The notes: generated by a model not told the origin, from the sequence alone. A DNA stretch of 64,000 nucleotides from Variovorax sp. PBL-E5 (GCF_901827185.1 NZ_LR594671.1:434001-498000), one strand, 5' to 3'. Positions 52,986 through 62,163 are shown, numbered from the stretch's first letter. Numbers and translations are program-made.

Positions 52986-54047
52986 ATGCGCATTCCGTTT
53001 CTCGCCGCGGCCCGCAAAGCCCGATCATCCGTGACCTTTTTCTCGTTTCTCCGCACGTTGCCCCGGTGCTTGCGTGCAGGGGCCGTGTTCTGTGGCGCAG
53101 GCCTGGTCTTTGCTGCGGGCGCAGCCCAGGCCGCACCGGCCGGCGAGTCCGCGAGCCCTGCCTGCCCGCCGGCCGCTGTGATGCCCGATCTGTCCCGGGA
53201 TGGGCTGGCCGCGGCGATGCAGCGTGCCGTCGACCGCGGGATTCTCTGGCGCATCGACAAGGACGGCCACAGCTCGTGGCTCTACGGCACGCTGCATCTG
53301 GGCGAAGCCGACTGGATGTTCCCGGGGCCGACCGTGCGGCGCGCCATGGCGGAGAGCGACACGGTGGCGCTCGAGCTCGACCCGCTCGACCCGGCGACGC
53401 AAGCCGCCTTCGCCGCGCCCATCGACGAGGCTGCCGCGGCCCGCGTGCTCACGCCCGAACGCCGGCGCCGGCTCGACCGGCAGGCCGCGCGCGCCTGCGT
53501 GCCCGAAGCGACGCTCGCCAGGATGCCGCCTGTGCTGCAGGCCACCACGCTGGCCTTGCTCAGCGCACGCACCGACGGCCTGTATGCGCAGTTCGGTTCC
53601 GAGGCCTTTCTGTCGGGTCTGGCACGCGGCCGCGGCAAGCCCGTCGTGGCCCTCGAAACCGCGGCGGCGCAATGGAAGGCCCTGATCGGCGGTTCCGAAG
53701 CGGACCAGGGCGAGCAGGTCGACGCAGCGCTCGACGAGCTCGAGGCCGGCCAGAGCGCGGCCAAGACCAGCGAACTCGCGCAGGCCTGGGCGCACAGCGA
53801 TGGGTCCAAGCTGGACCGCTATGCGCAGTGGTGCGGCTGCATGGACACGGCCGCCGACCGCCGCATGCTCCGGCGATTGCTCGACGACCGCAACCCGCAC
53901 CTGGCCGACGGCATCGCGCGGCTGCATGCCGAAGGCCAGCGCGTGTTCGGCGCCGTCGGCGCGCTGCACATGATCGGGCCGCTCGGCCTTCCGGCGCTGA
54001 TGGCAGCGCGCGGATTTCGCGTGACACGAATGTTGCCCCGGCCCTGA
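52986..54047 (+). CDS. TraB/GumN family exported protein
   Basis: 353 residues with a hydrophobic signal segment ending near GAAQAAP. The TraB/GumN core is SWLYGTLHLGEADWMFPG (near 98-115), VALETAAAQW, and GRRVFGAVGALHMIGPLGL-like AVGALHMIGPLG near the end, giving the two GxxH motifs of this putative metalloprotease family. ATG at 52986 follows an AGA-rich ribosome site. It could degrade an envelope polypeptide; not established. It lies 27 bp upstream of the copper-linked DUF2946 gene in the same direction. Confidence 0.85.
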   Translation: MRIPFLAAARKARSSVTFFSFLRTLPRCLRAGAVFCGAGLVFAAGAAQAAPAGESASPACPPAAVMPDLSRDGLAAAMQRAVDRGILWRIDKDGHSSWLYGTLHLGEADWMFPGPTVRRAMAESDTVALELDPLDPATQAAFAAPIDEAAAARVLTPERRRRLDRQAARACVPEATLARMPPVLQATTLALLSARTDGLYAQFGSEAFLSGLARGRGKPVVALETAAAQWKALIGGSEADQGEQVDAALDELEAGQSAAKTSELAQAWAHSDGSKLDRYAQWCGCMDTAADRRMLRRLLDDRNPHLADGIARLHAEGQRVFGAVGALHMIGPLGLPALMAARGFRVTRMLPRP

Positions 54048-54074
54048 GCCGGACTGGCCGATAATCCCCGTCTC

Positions 54075-54437
54075 ATGACCGCCGTCCCGCGCCGCCTTCG
54101 CCGCCTCTGCAGCTTTGTGCTGTTGTGGTTCGTCGCGTCGCTGGGCGTGGCGATGGCCTCGCCGGTGGTGCATCCGCGTGCGATGGAGCTGGTCTGCTCC
54201 GCGGCCGGCGCCGTCAAGGTGATCGTGCACACGGACGACGGCGCGCAGGACATGGGCATGGGCCACATGGATTGCCCGTTGTGCATGCTGGCCGGCGCGC
54301 CGCCGCCGACGACGCCGGCCGTCTCGATGCCCTCGATCCTGCCGCTGGCCCACGCAGTCCAGCCGATTCCGGCCGCGCGCATCGCCGCGGCCACCGCTGC
54401 GCCCTTGCCGGCGCGCGGGCCTCCCGTTCTCCTCTGA
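54075..54437 (+). CDS. DUF2946 family small exported protein
   Basis: 120 residues with an N-terminal signal segment (FVLLWFVASLGVAMA). The conserved region has two cysteine groups (ELVCSAAGAVKVIV and MDCPLCMLAG) and a methionine-histidine patch (DMGMGHM), features of copper-linked DUF2946 proteins. The residues suggest Cu(I) binding in the periplasm. It precedes the TonB receptor by 88 bp in one direction. Confidence 0.83.
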   Translation: MTAVPRRLRRLCSFVLLWFVASLGVAMASPVVHPRAMELVCSAAGAVKVIVHTDDGAQDMGMGHMDCPLCMLAGAPPPTTPAVSMPSILPLAHAVQPIPAARIAAATAAPLPARGPPVLL

Positions 54438-54462
54438 CCCTGCTGTAGCTATCGCCGCACGG

Positions 54463-54479
54463 CGCCCGCTGAACGGGCG
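54463..54479 (+). other. Hairpin in the leader of the TonB receptor gene
   Basis: CGCCCG-CTGAA-CGGGCG, a 6-bp stem 46 bp before the receptor start. No T run follows, so it is not a standard terminator; a role in mRNA stability or attenuation is possible. Confidence 0.4.
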
Positions 54480-54524
54480 TGGTGCTTCGCAGTCACGGCC
54501 CCGCGCGGGCCGAGGAGAACCCCA

Positions 54525-56816
54525 ATGAAGAGAACGTGGCTGGCGCTCGCATGCAGCGCCGCCTGCCCATGGAGCATGACCGCCTTCGCGCAGGACGTGC
54601 CCGAACTCGCCAAGTCGCTCGGCGTGGTGACCGTCACCGGCGGCCGCCCGACCTCGCTGCCGACGCAGATCCCGACCACCATCGAAGGCATCACCGGCGA
54701 GCAGATCGAAACCACGGTCAATGCCACCGACAGCGAGGACGCGCTCAAGTACTTTCCGAGCCTGCTGGTGCGCAAGCGCTACATCGGGGACTACAACCAC
54801 GCCATCCTGTCCACGCGCGCCTCGGGTACCGGCAACAGCGCACGCTCGGCGGTGTATGCCGACGGCATCCTGCTGTCGAATTACCTCGGCAACGGCATCG
54901 CCAACGGCACCAACTTCGCGCCGCGCTGGGGACTGGTGACGCCCGAGGAGATCGAGCGTGTGGACGTGATGTATGGCCCTTTCTCTGCGGCTTATCCGGG
55001 CAACTCGGCGGGCGCCGTGGTCGACTACGTGACCCGCATGCCCACGCAACTGGAGGCGCACGTCAAGGCCGGCTATGCGTCGCAACCCAACGACCTGTAC
55101 AACACGCATCAGAGCTTCGACAGCTGGCAGACCAGCGCCTCGATCGGCAGCCGGAGCGGCGACTGGTCATGGTGGATCGACGTCAACCGCACGACCAGCA
55201 ACAGCCAGCCGCTGACCTTCACGACGGCGACCATCGCCTCGGGCACACCGGGCGCGGCCGGCACGCCGGTGACCGGCTTCGTCCCGGGGCTGAACACGAC
55301 CAACACGCCGTGGTACATCCTGGGCACCGGCACGCAGTACCACACGGAACAGGACCATGCCAAGCTCAAGCTGGCCTACGACTTCTCGCCCACCGTCCGC
55401 GCGACCTACACGCTGGGCTATTGGCAGAACAGCGCCGAAGCCCGGCCGGCCAGCTATCTGACCAACGCGGCGGGCTTGCCGGTCTATGCGGGCGCGGTGA
55501 ACATCGGTGGCCGCAGCTTCACGCTCGCGCCGACGGCGTTCCCGCTCGCCGACGATGCGCAGACGCACTACATGCACGGCCTTTCGGTCAAGAGCAACAC
55601 GCAGGGCGTGTTCGATTGGGAAGTGACCGCCAGCCTGTACGACTATGCCAAGGACACCGAACGCGCACCCACCGTCGCCTTGCCGCTGGCGGCCATCGGC
55701 GGCGCCGGCACGCTGCAGGACCAGGGCGGCACCGGCTGGAACACCCTCGCGGCCAAGGGCACCTGGCGCCCGCAGGGTGTGGGCGGTGCGCACATCGTCG
55801 ACTTCGGCGTCGGGCGCGATGCCTATGAGCTGGACATCCTGAAGACCAATGTGCTGGGCAACTGGCAGGACGGCCCGGGATCCTCGCCGGTCAGCGACGT
55901 CGGCGGTCGCACGCAAACGTACAACGCCTGGGCGCAGGACGTCTGGTCTTTTGCGCCGAAGTGGAAGGCCGTGCTGGGCTTGCGCTACGGGCACTGGGAG
56001 GCCCGCGACGGCTTCACGTCCGCAGGGATCAATTCGCAGTCCTATGCGGCTCGCAGCGAGTCGGATCTTTCGCCCAAGGCCGCGCTGGCCTATCAATGGA
56101 CCCAGGACACCGTGCTCAAGGCTTCGGTCGGCCGTGCCGTGCGCTATCCCACCGTGGGCGAGCTGTATGGCGCCACCACGGGCGGCGCGCTGTCCTTCAT
56201 CAACGATCCGAACCTCAAGCCGGAGAAGTCGTGGACCGGCGAGCTTTCGCTCGAGAAGGACCTCGGCAACGGACTCGCCCGCGCGACGCTGTTCCACGAG
56301 ACCACCCGGGATGCGCTCTTCAGCCAGCTCATCCCGGGCACGACGGTGTCGGCGGTCCAGAACATCGACAAGGTGCGCACCACCGGGCTGGAGCTGGCCT
56401 ATACCGGGCAGGACGTGTTCATGAAGGGCGTGGACCTCGGCGGCAGCCTGACCTTTGCGGATTCGAAGACCGTGGCCGATGCCGCCTTCCCGGCCGCCGT
56501 GGGCAAGTGGCAGCCGCGCGTGCCGCGCTGGCGCTCGACCGTGTTCGCGACCTGGAAGCCCGATGCGCGCTGGGCTTTCACGGTCGCGGCGCGCTACAGC
56601 GGGCGGCAGTACTCGACGCTCGACAACAGCGACGTCAACGCCTTCGCCTACTTCGGCGCCAGCAAGTACTTCACCGTCGACCTGCGCGTGCGCTACCAGA
56701 TCGACAAGCAGTGGTCCGCCGCCTTCGGCATCGACAACGCCAACAACGACCCGTACTGGAACTTCCATCCCTATCCGCAGCGCACCTTCAGCGCTGAACT
56801 CCGCTTCGACCTCTGA
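54525..56816 (+). CDS. TonB-dependent outer-membrane receptor (probable copper)
   Basis: 763 residues with signal peptide (SMTAFAQ), a TonB box-like ELAKSLGVVTVTG, an N-terminal plug (about 45-160; PEEIERVDVMYGPFSAAYPGNSAGAVVDYVTRMP split over several elements) and a 22-strand barrel ending in FSAELRFDL with a terminal aromatic-Leu. It imports a ligand with energy from TonB. The metal is inferred from its neighbours: a DUF2946 protein before and a YcnI-PCuAC copper chaperone after. Iron cannot be excluded from sequence. Confidence 0.88.
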   Translation: MKRTWLALACSAACPWSMTAFAQDVPELAKSLGVVTVTGGRPTSLPTQIPTTIEGITGEQIETTVNATDSEDALKYFPSLLVRKRYIGDYNHAILSTRASGTGNSARSAVYADGILLSNYLGNGIANGTNFAPRWGLVTPEEIERVDVMYGPFSAAYPGNSAGAVVDYVTRMPTQLEAHVKAGYASQPNDLYNTHQSFDSWQTSASIGSRSGDWSWWIDVNRTTSNSQPLTFTTATIASGTPGAAGTPVTGFVPGLNTTNTPWYILGTGTQYHTEQDHAKLKLAYDFSPTVRATYTLGYWQNSAEARPASYLTNAAGLPVYAGAVNIGGRSFTLAPTAFPLADDAQTHYMHGLSVKSNTQGVFDWEVTASLYDYAKDTERAPTVALPLAAIGGAGTLQDQGGTGWNTLAAKGTWRPQGVGGAHIVDFGVGRDAYELDILKTNVLGNWQDGPGSSPVSDVGGRTQTYNAWAQDVWSFAPKWKAVLGLRYGHWEARDGFTSAGINSQSYAARSESDLSPKAALAYQWTQDTVLKASVGRAVRYPTVGELYGATTGGALSFINDPNLKPEKSWTGELSLEKDLGNGLARATLFHETTRDALFSQLIPGTTVSAVQNIDKVRTTGLELAYTGQDVFMKGVDLGGSLTFADSKTVADAAFPAAVGKWQPRVPRWRSTVFATWKPDARWAFTVAARYSGRQYSTLDNSDVNAFAYFGASKYFTVDLRVRYQIDKQWSAAFGIDNANNDPYWNFHPYPQRTFSAELRFDL

Positions 56817-56842
56817 CTCCCACTTCTCACCAAGGAACGCTC

Positions 56843-57739
56843 ATGACCTCCTCATCCCTTCTCAAGACCCTTGCCGCATGCGCCCTCGCCGCCGGCGCCG
56901 GCGGCGCCATGGCCCACGTGACCCTGCCGCCGGGTGCCGCCACCGTGGGCAGCGACTACACCGCCGCATTCCGTGTCGGCCATGCCTGCAAGGACGCCAC
57001 CGCGACCCGCGGCATCGCCGTGCGCCTGCCTGCCGGCTTCGTGCTGGCCGATGCGCAGGCGCGGCCGGGATGGAAGCTCGACGTGCAGCGCGCGGCCGGC
57101 GAAGTCCGCTGGAGCGCCGAGTCGCCGGGCACCGCCGTGCCTACGGCCGAGCATGCCGAGTTCGTGCTGCGCGGCAAGGTGCCCGCGAAGCCCGGCGTGC
57201 TGTGGTTCAAGGTGCTGCAGACCTGCGACGTGGGGCAGGCCGACTGGGCGCAGGTGCCGGCCTCGGGCAGCTCGACCGCCGGGCTGGAGAACCCCGCGGC
57301 CAGGCTCGAGGTGGTGGCGGCCGGCGTGGCCACGGTCGACGTGCGCGACGGCTGGGTTCGGCAATCCGTTCCGGGCCAGAGCGGCAGCGGCGCCTTCATG
57401 AAACTCACCGCGCCGACGGGCGCCCGGCTGGTCGGCGTGTCGACACCCGCGGCCGGCGTGGCGGAAGTGCACGAGATGAAGATGGACGGCGACACGATGC
57501 GCATGCGCGCGATGCCGGTGCTCGAGCTGCCGGCCGGCAAGACGGTCGAGCTGACACCCGGCGGCTACCACGTGATGCTGATGGACCTGAAGCAGCCGCT
57601 GGTGAAGGGCACAACCGTGCCGATGACGCTGCGCTTCGAGGATGCCAAGGGCGCATCGAGCTCGCTCGAGGTCCAGCTGCCGGTGGGCACGGGCGCGGAT
57701 GCCGGGGCGTCGGCGCACGATCACATGCACATGAAGTGA
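56843..57739 (+). CDS. Copper-binding YcnI (DUF1775)-PCu(A)C fusion
   Basis: 298 residues joining two copper domains. After the signal peptide (cleavage after AMA) the mature chain starts with His25, the expected N-terminal His ligand of YcnI (HVTLPPGAATVGSDYTAAF); the YcnI domain runs to about 155. Residues about 162-285 are PCu(A)C, with the HX10MX21HXM copper motif complete: His210, Met221, His243 and Met245. It probably carries copper from the periplasm to oxidases or to the TonB system. A His/Met tail (HDHMHMK) ends the chain. It follows the receptor by 26 bp. Confidence 0.92.
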   Translation: MTSSSLLKTLAACALAAGAGGAMAHVTLPPGAATVGSDYTAAFRVGHACKDATATRGIAVRLPAGFVLADAQARPGWKLDVQRAAGEVRWSAESPGTAVPTAEHAEFVLRGKVPAKPGVLWFKVLQTCDVGQADWAQVPASGSSTAGLENPAARLEVVAAGVATVDVRDGWVRQSVPGQSGSGAFMKLTAPTGARLVGVSTPAAGVAEVHEMKMDGDTMRMRAMPVLELPAGKTVELTPGGYHVMLMDLKQPLVKGTTVPMTLRFEDAKGASSSLEVQLPVGTGADAGASAHDHMHMK

Positions 57740-57806
57740 GGGTCTCGAAATCGCCATGCCTTGGAGTAAGCTGCCTGCACAAGAACCACCTGCCAGGAGA
57801 TCTCCC

Positions 57807-58520
57807 ATGAGCGATGCGAGCAAACCCTTTGCCTTCAGCCAGTTCGTTCCGGGCTTCGATTTCCTCAAGAACCTTGCGGGCGCCAGCGCATCGGCCGGCC
57901 CGAGCGCGGTGCCGGGCCTGCCGAGCCTGTCGAGCTGGGTGGCACCGACGCTGAGTGTCGAAGAGGTCGACAAGCGCATCCAGGAACTCAAGACCGTGCA
58001 GTACTGGCTGGAGCAGAACGGCCATGCGCTCAAGGCCACGATCCAGGCGCTCGAAGTGCAGAAGATGACGCTCTCGACATTGCGCGGCATGAACGTGCGC
58101 ATGGAAGATCTCGCGAGCGTCTTCACGCGGCAGGCTGCCGCGCCATCGCCATCGCCTGCAGCAGCCCCGGCGCCGCGGCCGGCGGCAGCGCCCGAGGCGA
58201 AGGCCGAGGAAGCGCCGGCCGCTGAAGCGAAGCACACCGAGCACCCCCGGAAGCCGGCTGCTGCCGCGTCAGCACCGGACGCCGCCGGCGTCGTCGACCC
58301 CTTGCAATGGTGGGGCGCGCTCACGCAGCAGTTCCAGCAGATCGCGAGTTCGGCCTTGCAGGACGCCTCCCAGCTGAAGGTGCCCGCGATGGCCCAGCCG
58401 CTGGCCGATGCGGTCGGCAAGGCCATGGGCGCCGCACCCGGCAAGCCGGCACGCAAGACGCCCGCGGCCGCCGCGAAGAAGCCATCCGCCGCAGCCAGGC
58501 CGGCGGCGCGCAAGCGCTGA
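57807..58520 (+). CDS. phaM: PhaM-type polyhydroxyalkanoate granule regulatory protein
   Basis: 237 residues: N-terminal FSQFVPGFDFLKNL, then VEEVDKRIQELKTVQYWLEQNGHALKATIQALEVQKMTLSTLRGM, a coiled coil (about 52-100) matching the PhaM multimerisation region, then a long Pro/Ala segment, and a Lys/Ala/Arg-rich tail (GKPARKTPAAAAKKPSAAARP). PhaM activates PHA synthase and attaches granules to the nucleoid. AGGAG lies just before the ATG. Together with the two granule-type proteins at 16.4-17.5 kb it points to PHA production. Confidence 0.9.
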   Translation: MSDASKPFAFSQFVPGFDFLKNLAGASASAGPSAVPGLPSLSSWVAPTLSVEEVDKRIQELKTVQYWLEQNGHALKATIQALEVQKMTLSTLRGMNVRMEDLASVFTRQAAAPSPSPAAAPAPRPAAAPEAKAEEAPAAEAKHTEHPRKPAAAASAPDAAGVVDPLQWWGALTQQFQQIASSALQDASQLKVPAMAQPLADAVGKAMGAAPGKPARKTPAAAAKKPSAAARPAARKR

Positions 58521-58559
58521 CGAAGAGGTCGAACGGACCAGACAGAGAAAGCCGAGGCC

Positions 58560-59828
58560 ATGAAACTGTTTCCCTCCGGTCATGCCACCCATCCGCAGTG
58601 GCGCATGGCGGCCGGGCTCGTGCTCGCCCAGCTGCGCGCGCAGATGGCGCTGCCCGACTACGCACGCGCACCCACGCTGGGCCTGCTCTACATCACCGAC
58701 CACTACGCGGCCGATGCGCAGGAGATCCTCGATCACCTCGGCGCCGAGCTGCCCGAGATCACCGACTGGTCCGGCACGGTGGGCGTGGGCGTGGCGGCCA
58801 ACAATGCCGAGTACTTCGACGAACCCGCGTTGAGCGTGATGCTGTGCCAGCTGCCGAGCGACCAGTACCGCGTGTTCTCCGGCGTCGCGCCTCTGGCCAG
58901 TTCCGAGACGAGCGGCTTTGCGCCGCACACGGCGCTCGTGCATGCCGACCCCGCCACGCAGGATCTCACCGAGCTGATCGCGGAAATGGCCGGGCGCACC
59001 GACACCGGCTATCTGTTCGGCGGTCTGTCGTCGGGGCGTGGCGGCGCCCTGCAGTTCGCCATCGGCGGCAACGGCAACATCCGCGGCCATGGCGCGGCGG
59101 GCGGCGTGTTCTCGGGCGGCCTCTCGGGCGTGGTGTTCGGCGAAGGCGTGCGGCTGGTCTCGCGCGTCACGCAGGGCTGTCAGCCGGTGTCGCGCGAACG
59201 CGAGATCACCGAAGCCGACGGCAACCTGCTGCTCAAGCTCGACGGCGAACCGGCGCTCGACGTGCTGCTGGCCGATCTGCATGTGTCGCTCGACATGCCG
59301 CAGCAGGCGATCGACGCGGTGCGCGCCACGCTGGTCGGTCTCGCCGATGCGGGCAGCGACGGCATCCGGCGCACCGGCGACCTGGGCGCCGACGTGCTGG
59401 TGCGGCACATCATCGGGCTCGATCCGACGCGTCGCGGCGTGGCGATCGCCGACGTCGCCGAAGCCGGCATGCGCATGACCTTCTGCCGCCGCAATGCGCA
59501 GGCGGCGCGCGCCGATCTCATGCGTGTCTGTGCCGAGATCCGCGAGGAACTCGAACCCGAGGAGCAGACGCTGGCGACGGCGCGCGCGGTCGCGGCCGGC
59601 GAGGCCGAGGCCGCGCCCCATCCCGCACGCCGCATCGCGGGCGCGGTGTACGTGAGCTGCTCCGGCCGCGGCGGCCCGCATTTCGGCGCGCCCGGCGCGG
59701 AGCTGCAGATCGTGCGGCATGCGCTCGGCGACGTGCCGCTGGTCGGCTTCTTCGCGGCCGGCGAGATCGCGCGGCATCACCTGTACGGCTACACCGGCGT
59801 GCTGACGGTCTTCATCGGCGCCGATTGA
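58560..59828 (+). CDS. FIST N/C domain signal-transduction protein
   Basis: 422 residues with a FIST N domain (about 30-230; GLLYITDHYAADAQEILDHL and DWSGTVGVGVAANNAEYF, GYLFGGLSSGRGG) and a FIST C domain (about 250-420; GFFAAGEIARHHLYGYTGVL). FIST proteins are ligand-binding parts of bacterial sensor systems and often bind amino acids or related molecules. No partner kinase is adjacent. Placed between phaM and the D-amino-acid dehydrogenase gene. Confidence 0.9.
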   Translation: MKLFPSGHATHPQWRMAAGLVLAQLRAQMALPDYARAPTLGLLYITDHYAADAQEILDHLGAELPEITDWSGTVGVGVAANNAEYFDEPALSVMLCQLPSDQYRVFSGVAPLASSETSGFAPHTALVHADPATQDLTELIAEMAGRTDTGYLFGGLSSGRGGALQFAIGGNGNIRGHGAAGGVFSGGLSGVVFGEGVRLVSRVTQGCQPVSREREITEADGNLLLKLDGEPALDVLLADLHVSLDMPQQAIDAVRATLVGLADAGSDGIRRTGDLGADVLVRHIIGLDPTRRGVAIADVAEAGMRMTFCRRNAQAARADLMRVCAEIREELEPEEQTLATARAVAAGEAEAAPHPARRIAGAVYVSCSGRGGPHFGAPGAELQIVRHALGDVPLVGFFAAGEIARHHLYGYTGVLTVFIGAD

Positions 59829-59850
59829 GCGCGAGGCGGCCTGCGCCGGC

Positions 59851-61095
59851 CTACATGCCGCGGAAGGCGAACTCGAGTTCGGGCCGCAGGCCGCTCATGA
59901 TCCGGGCGATCGACTTGCCGGCGCCGCAGACGTGCACCCAGCCATGCGCGCCGGGCGCGGTGTTGAGGAACAGGTTGGGCAGCCGCGTCTTGCCGATCAT
60001 GGGCAGCCCGTTCCGGCTCACCGCATGCCCGACGGTTTCGAGCGTGGCGTGCGCCGTGTCGGCGGCGCCGGGGAACAACTGCTCGAAGCGGCGCAGGATG
60101 GCGTCGAAGCGATCGGAGTCGGCTTCGCCTTCCTCGTCGAGGCGGTCGCGCGCGAAGCCCGAGACCCGCAGGGAATCGCCCGCCGGCGTCTCGATGCGCG
60201 TGATGCGCAGCTTGCCCTGGCGGTCCCGCAGGGTTACGCGCGGAGCGCGGGCGGCATCCTTGATCGGCATCGTGACGATGTACTCGCGCAGGTGGCGCAG
60301 CGGCATCGCGATGCCCAGTTGCTGCGCATGCGGCGCGCCGGCCGCGCCGAGCGCGAGCACATAGGCCTGGGCGCGCATGGCCGTGGGCCGGCCGCCGGCA
60401 TCGCGCAGTTCGACGTGGTCGATGCGGCCCTCGCGCTCGTGCAGCGACACCACCGTGTGCTTCATCGCGAAGCGGACCCCGGCCGCGCGGCACAGGAAGA
60501 CGAGGCTGGCCGCGAACTGGGCCGGATCGCGCGCCGGGTCGTCCTGCGTATAGGCCGCGCCGGCGAGGCCTATGCGCATCGCCTGCAGCGCCGGCTCGAT
60601 GCGCAGCGCGTCCTCGGGCGAGAGCAGGCGTTCTTCGCAGCCCAGCCTGTTCCAGTGCGCGGCGCGGGCCGTGCGGTCCTCGAAAGCGGCAGCGTCCGTG
60701 TAAAGGCTCAGCAGGCCTGCGGTGCGCGCGCTCTGGGGCATGCCGGCTTCGTCGCTCAGCGCGCGCACGCTTTCGCGGCTGTAGGCGGCCAGGCGAACGA
60801 GATGCTCGAACGGATCGGACTTGCGGCGTTCGCCGATGGCACGGTCGAGCAGCCGGGCCAAGTGCCTTCGCAGGCGGCTGTACAGCGCCGATTCCTTGCG
60901 CTTCGTGCCGGCAGGGGATGAGGACAGTGCCGCCGGCTGCGCTGCGGCGCCTTCCTCATGGCGGTTCACGCGGCCGCGCGCCTTGGCCGCGGGGCTCGCG
61001 TGCCGGTCGACCACCGTCACCTCGTGGCCCAGCTGTTGCAGGTAGTAGGCCGATGCGACGCCGAGCAGGCCGGCGCCCAGAACAATCACGCGCAT
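59851..61095 (-). CDS. D-amino-acid dehydrogenase / glycine-oxidase-like FAD protein
   Basis: 414 residues of the DadA/DAO family. The FAD motif is MRVIVLGAGLLGVASAYYLQQLG (residues 1-23), with VDRHASPAAKA after it, and a late FAD segment TVGHAVSRNGLPMIGKTRLPNLFLNTAPGAHGWVHVCGAG (about 345-385). It deaminates D-amino acids, or glycine or sarcosine, passing electrons to the respiratory chain or oxygen. The ATG has AAGGA 7 bases upstream. A glycine riboswitch precedes it on the same strand, suggesting glycine or a glycine-derived compound is the substrate or signal; DadA proper is usually alanine-regulated. Confidence 0.9.
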   Translation of the reverse strand: MRVIVLGAGLLGVASAYYLQQLGHEVTVVDRHASPAAKARGRVNRHEEGAAAQPAALSSSPAGTKRKESALYSRLRRHLARLLDRAIGERRKSDPFEHLVRLAAYSRESVRALSDEAGMPQSARTAGLLSLYTDAAAFEDRTARAAHWNRLGCEERLLSPEDALRIEPALQAMRIGLAGAAYTQDDPARDPAQFAASLVFLCRAAGVRFAMKHTVVSLHEREGRIDHVELRDAGGRPTAMRAQAYVLALGAAGAPHAQQLGIAMPLRHLREYIVTMPIKDAARAPRVTLRDRQGKLRITRIETPAGDSLRVSGFARDRLDEEGEADSDRFDAILRRFEQLFPGAADTAHATLETVGHAVSRNGLPMIGKTRLPNLFLNTAPGAHGWVHVCGAGKSIARIMSGLRPELEFAFRGM

Positions 61096-61167
61096 GTCCG
61101 TATCCTTTGGGGATGGCACGAACGGCGGGTGGCGGCGCGGATGGCGGCCTTCACCCGGGGTTCAGAC

Positions 61168-61265
61168 TGCCGCTCCCCTGTCCTTGTACCTGAGAGATTC
61201 ACCCGCGTGCGACCCGCAGCGGGCTTGCTCCTTCGGAGCGCCGCGTGCCGCGGCGGCTCTCCAGT
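61168..61265 (-). ncRNA. Glycine riboswitch (gcvT type)
   Basis: On the minus strand: GGAGAGCCGCCGCGG opens a stem, followed by the conserved CUCCGAAGGAGCAAGCCC loop core and the closing GGUGAAUCUCUCAGGUACAA with GGACAG, matching the glycine aptamer consensus (GGAGAG...CGAAGGRGCAAG...UCUCAGGYAAA). It lies 70-170 bp upstream of the D-amino-acid dehydrogenase start on the same strand and so should turn the gene on when glycine is high. A partial second domain may lie further upstream (61295-61330). Confidence 0.9.
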
Positions 61266-61428
61266 CGGCGATTGATCAACAACGATGCAGTGACCGAATC
61301 GCCTTCGGCGATTCACCTGAGCGTTCATGGGAGTTTGCGCCATCGGTGGGATGGTGGGGATCATCCGCTTTTCTGCGATCGGTAGTCCAGCGCAGAAACC
61401 GGTTTCTTGAATCATGTGGGCGACCCGC

Positions 61429-62163
61429 TCAAGCCCGGCGCAGGCGCGTGAAAAGCTCGAATTCCCAGTTGCGCATGCCGAGCAGCAAGGTATAGCCCTC
61501 GCGTTCCTTGGGCGACAGCTTCTGGTCGGTCTGGTGCTGCTGGGCGAAGTCCTGGGCCACGCGCTGCAGGCGTTCGAGGAAGGCGGGCGCCAGCGAGCGG
61601 CTGATCGAGCCGTGGACCAGCAGCAGGCCTTCGGCCGGCCCGTCGAAGCCGCCCTTGTAGTAGTCGAGCACCACGTTCTCGCGGAAGAAATCCATCACCG
61701 GGCCATGCGGGCGCCAGCGGAAGGTCTTGGCCAGCTTGAGGCGGTAGCGGTTCAGCGGACGCAGCTCGATGATGCCGATGCGGTCGAGCTGGGCCAGGTA
61801 GCCGATGCACTCGGCCTGGCTGATCCGGTAGGCGGTGACGATCTGCTCCAGCGTCCACTGGCTCAGCACGTTGATCGCCACCAGCAGCAGCTTCTTGTCC
61901 TTGACCACGGCATTTTCCTGCTCGAGCGTCAGCTCCTTCAGCAAGGGCTGATCGTCGGCCACACGGCGGGCGAGTTCGGCGAAATCGATCTTGAGTGCGC
62001 GGCAGATCGCGTCGACCCGCGTGAGCGGCATGTCGCCCTTGGCGAGCATGCGCTTGACGCTGGACTCGGCCATGTCGAGCGACTTGGCGAGATCCGCATA
62101 GGTCATGCGGGCATTCTTGAGTTCGTTCTTCAGGGCCTGGACGAGGTCGACGGTGGTGCTCAT
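61429..62163 (-). CDS. XRE-type helix-turn-helix regulator
   Basis: 244 residues. The HTH is ADLAKSLDMAESSVKRMLAKGDMPLTRVDAICRALKI (about 23-58). The remaining 180 residues form a helical/mixed domain (SQWTLEQIVTAYRISQAECIGYL, LRPLNRYRLKLAKTFRWRPHGPV) that I recognise from proteobacterial XRE-like regulators but cannot assign a ligand to. It converges on nothing; its start is divergent from the CREST-type gene across about 120 bp, so it may regulate that. Confidence 0.85.
   Translation of the reverse strand: MSTTVDLVQALKNELKNARMTYADLAKSLDMAESSVKRMLAKGDMPLTRVDAICRALKIDFAELARRVADDQPLLKELTLEQENAVVKDKKLLLVAINVLSQWTLEQIVTAYRISQAECIGYLAQLDRIGIIELRPLNRYRLKLAKTFRWRPHGPVMDFFRENVVLDYYKGGFDGPAEGLLLVHGSISRSLAPAFLERLQRVAQDFAQQHQTDQKLSPKEREGYTLLLGMRNWEFELFTRLRRA

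Noticed and set aside
54463..54479. Terminator between the DUF2946 gene and the TonB receptor
   Set aside because: The hairpin has no T run and the genes are otherwise arranged as an operon.
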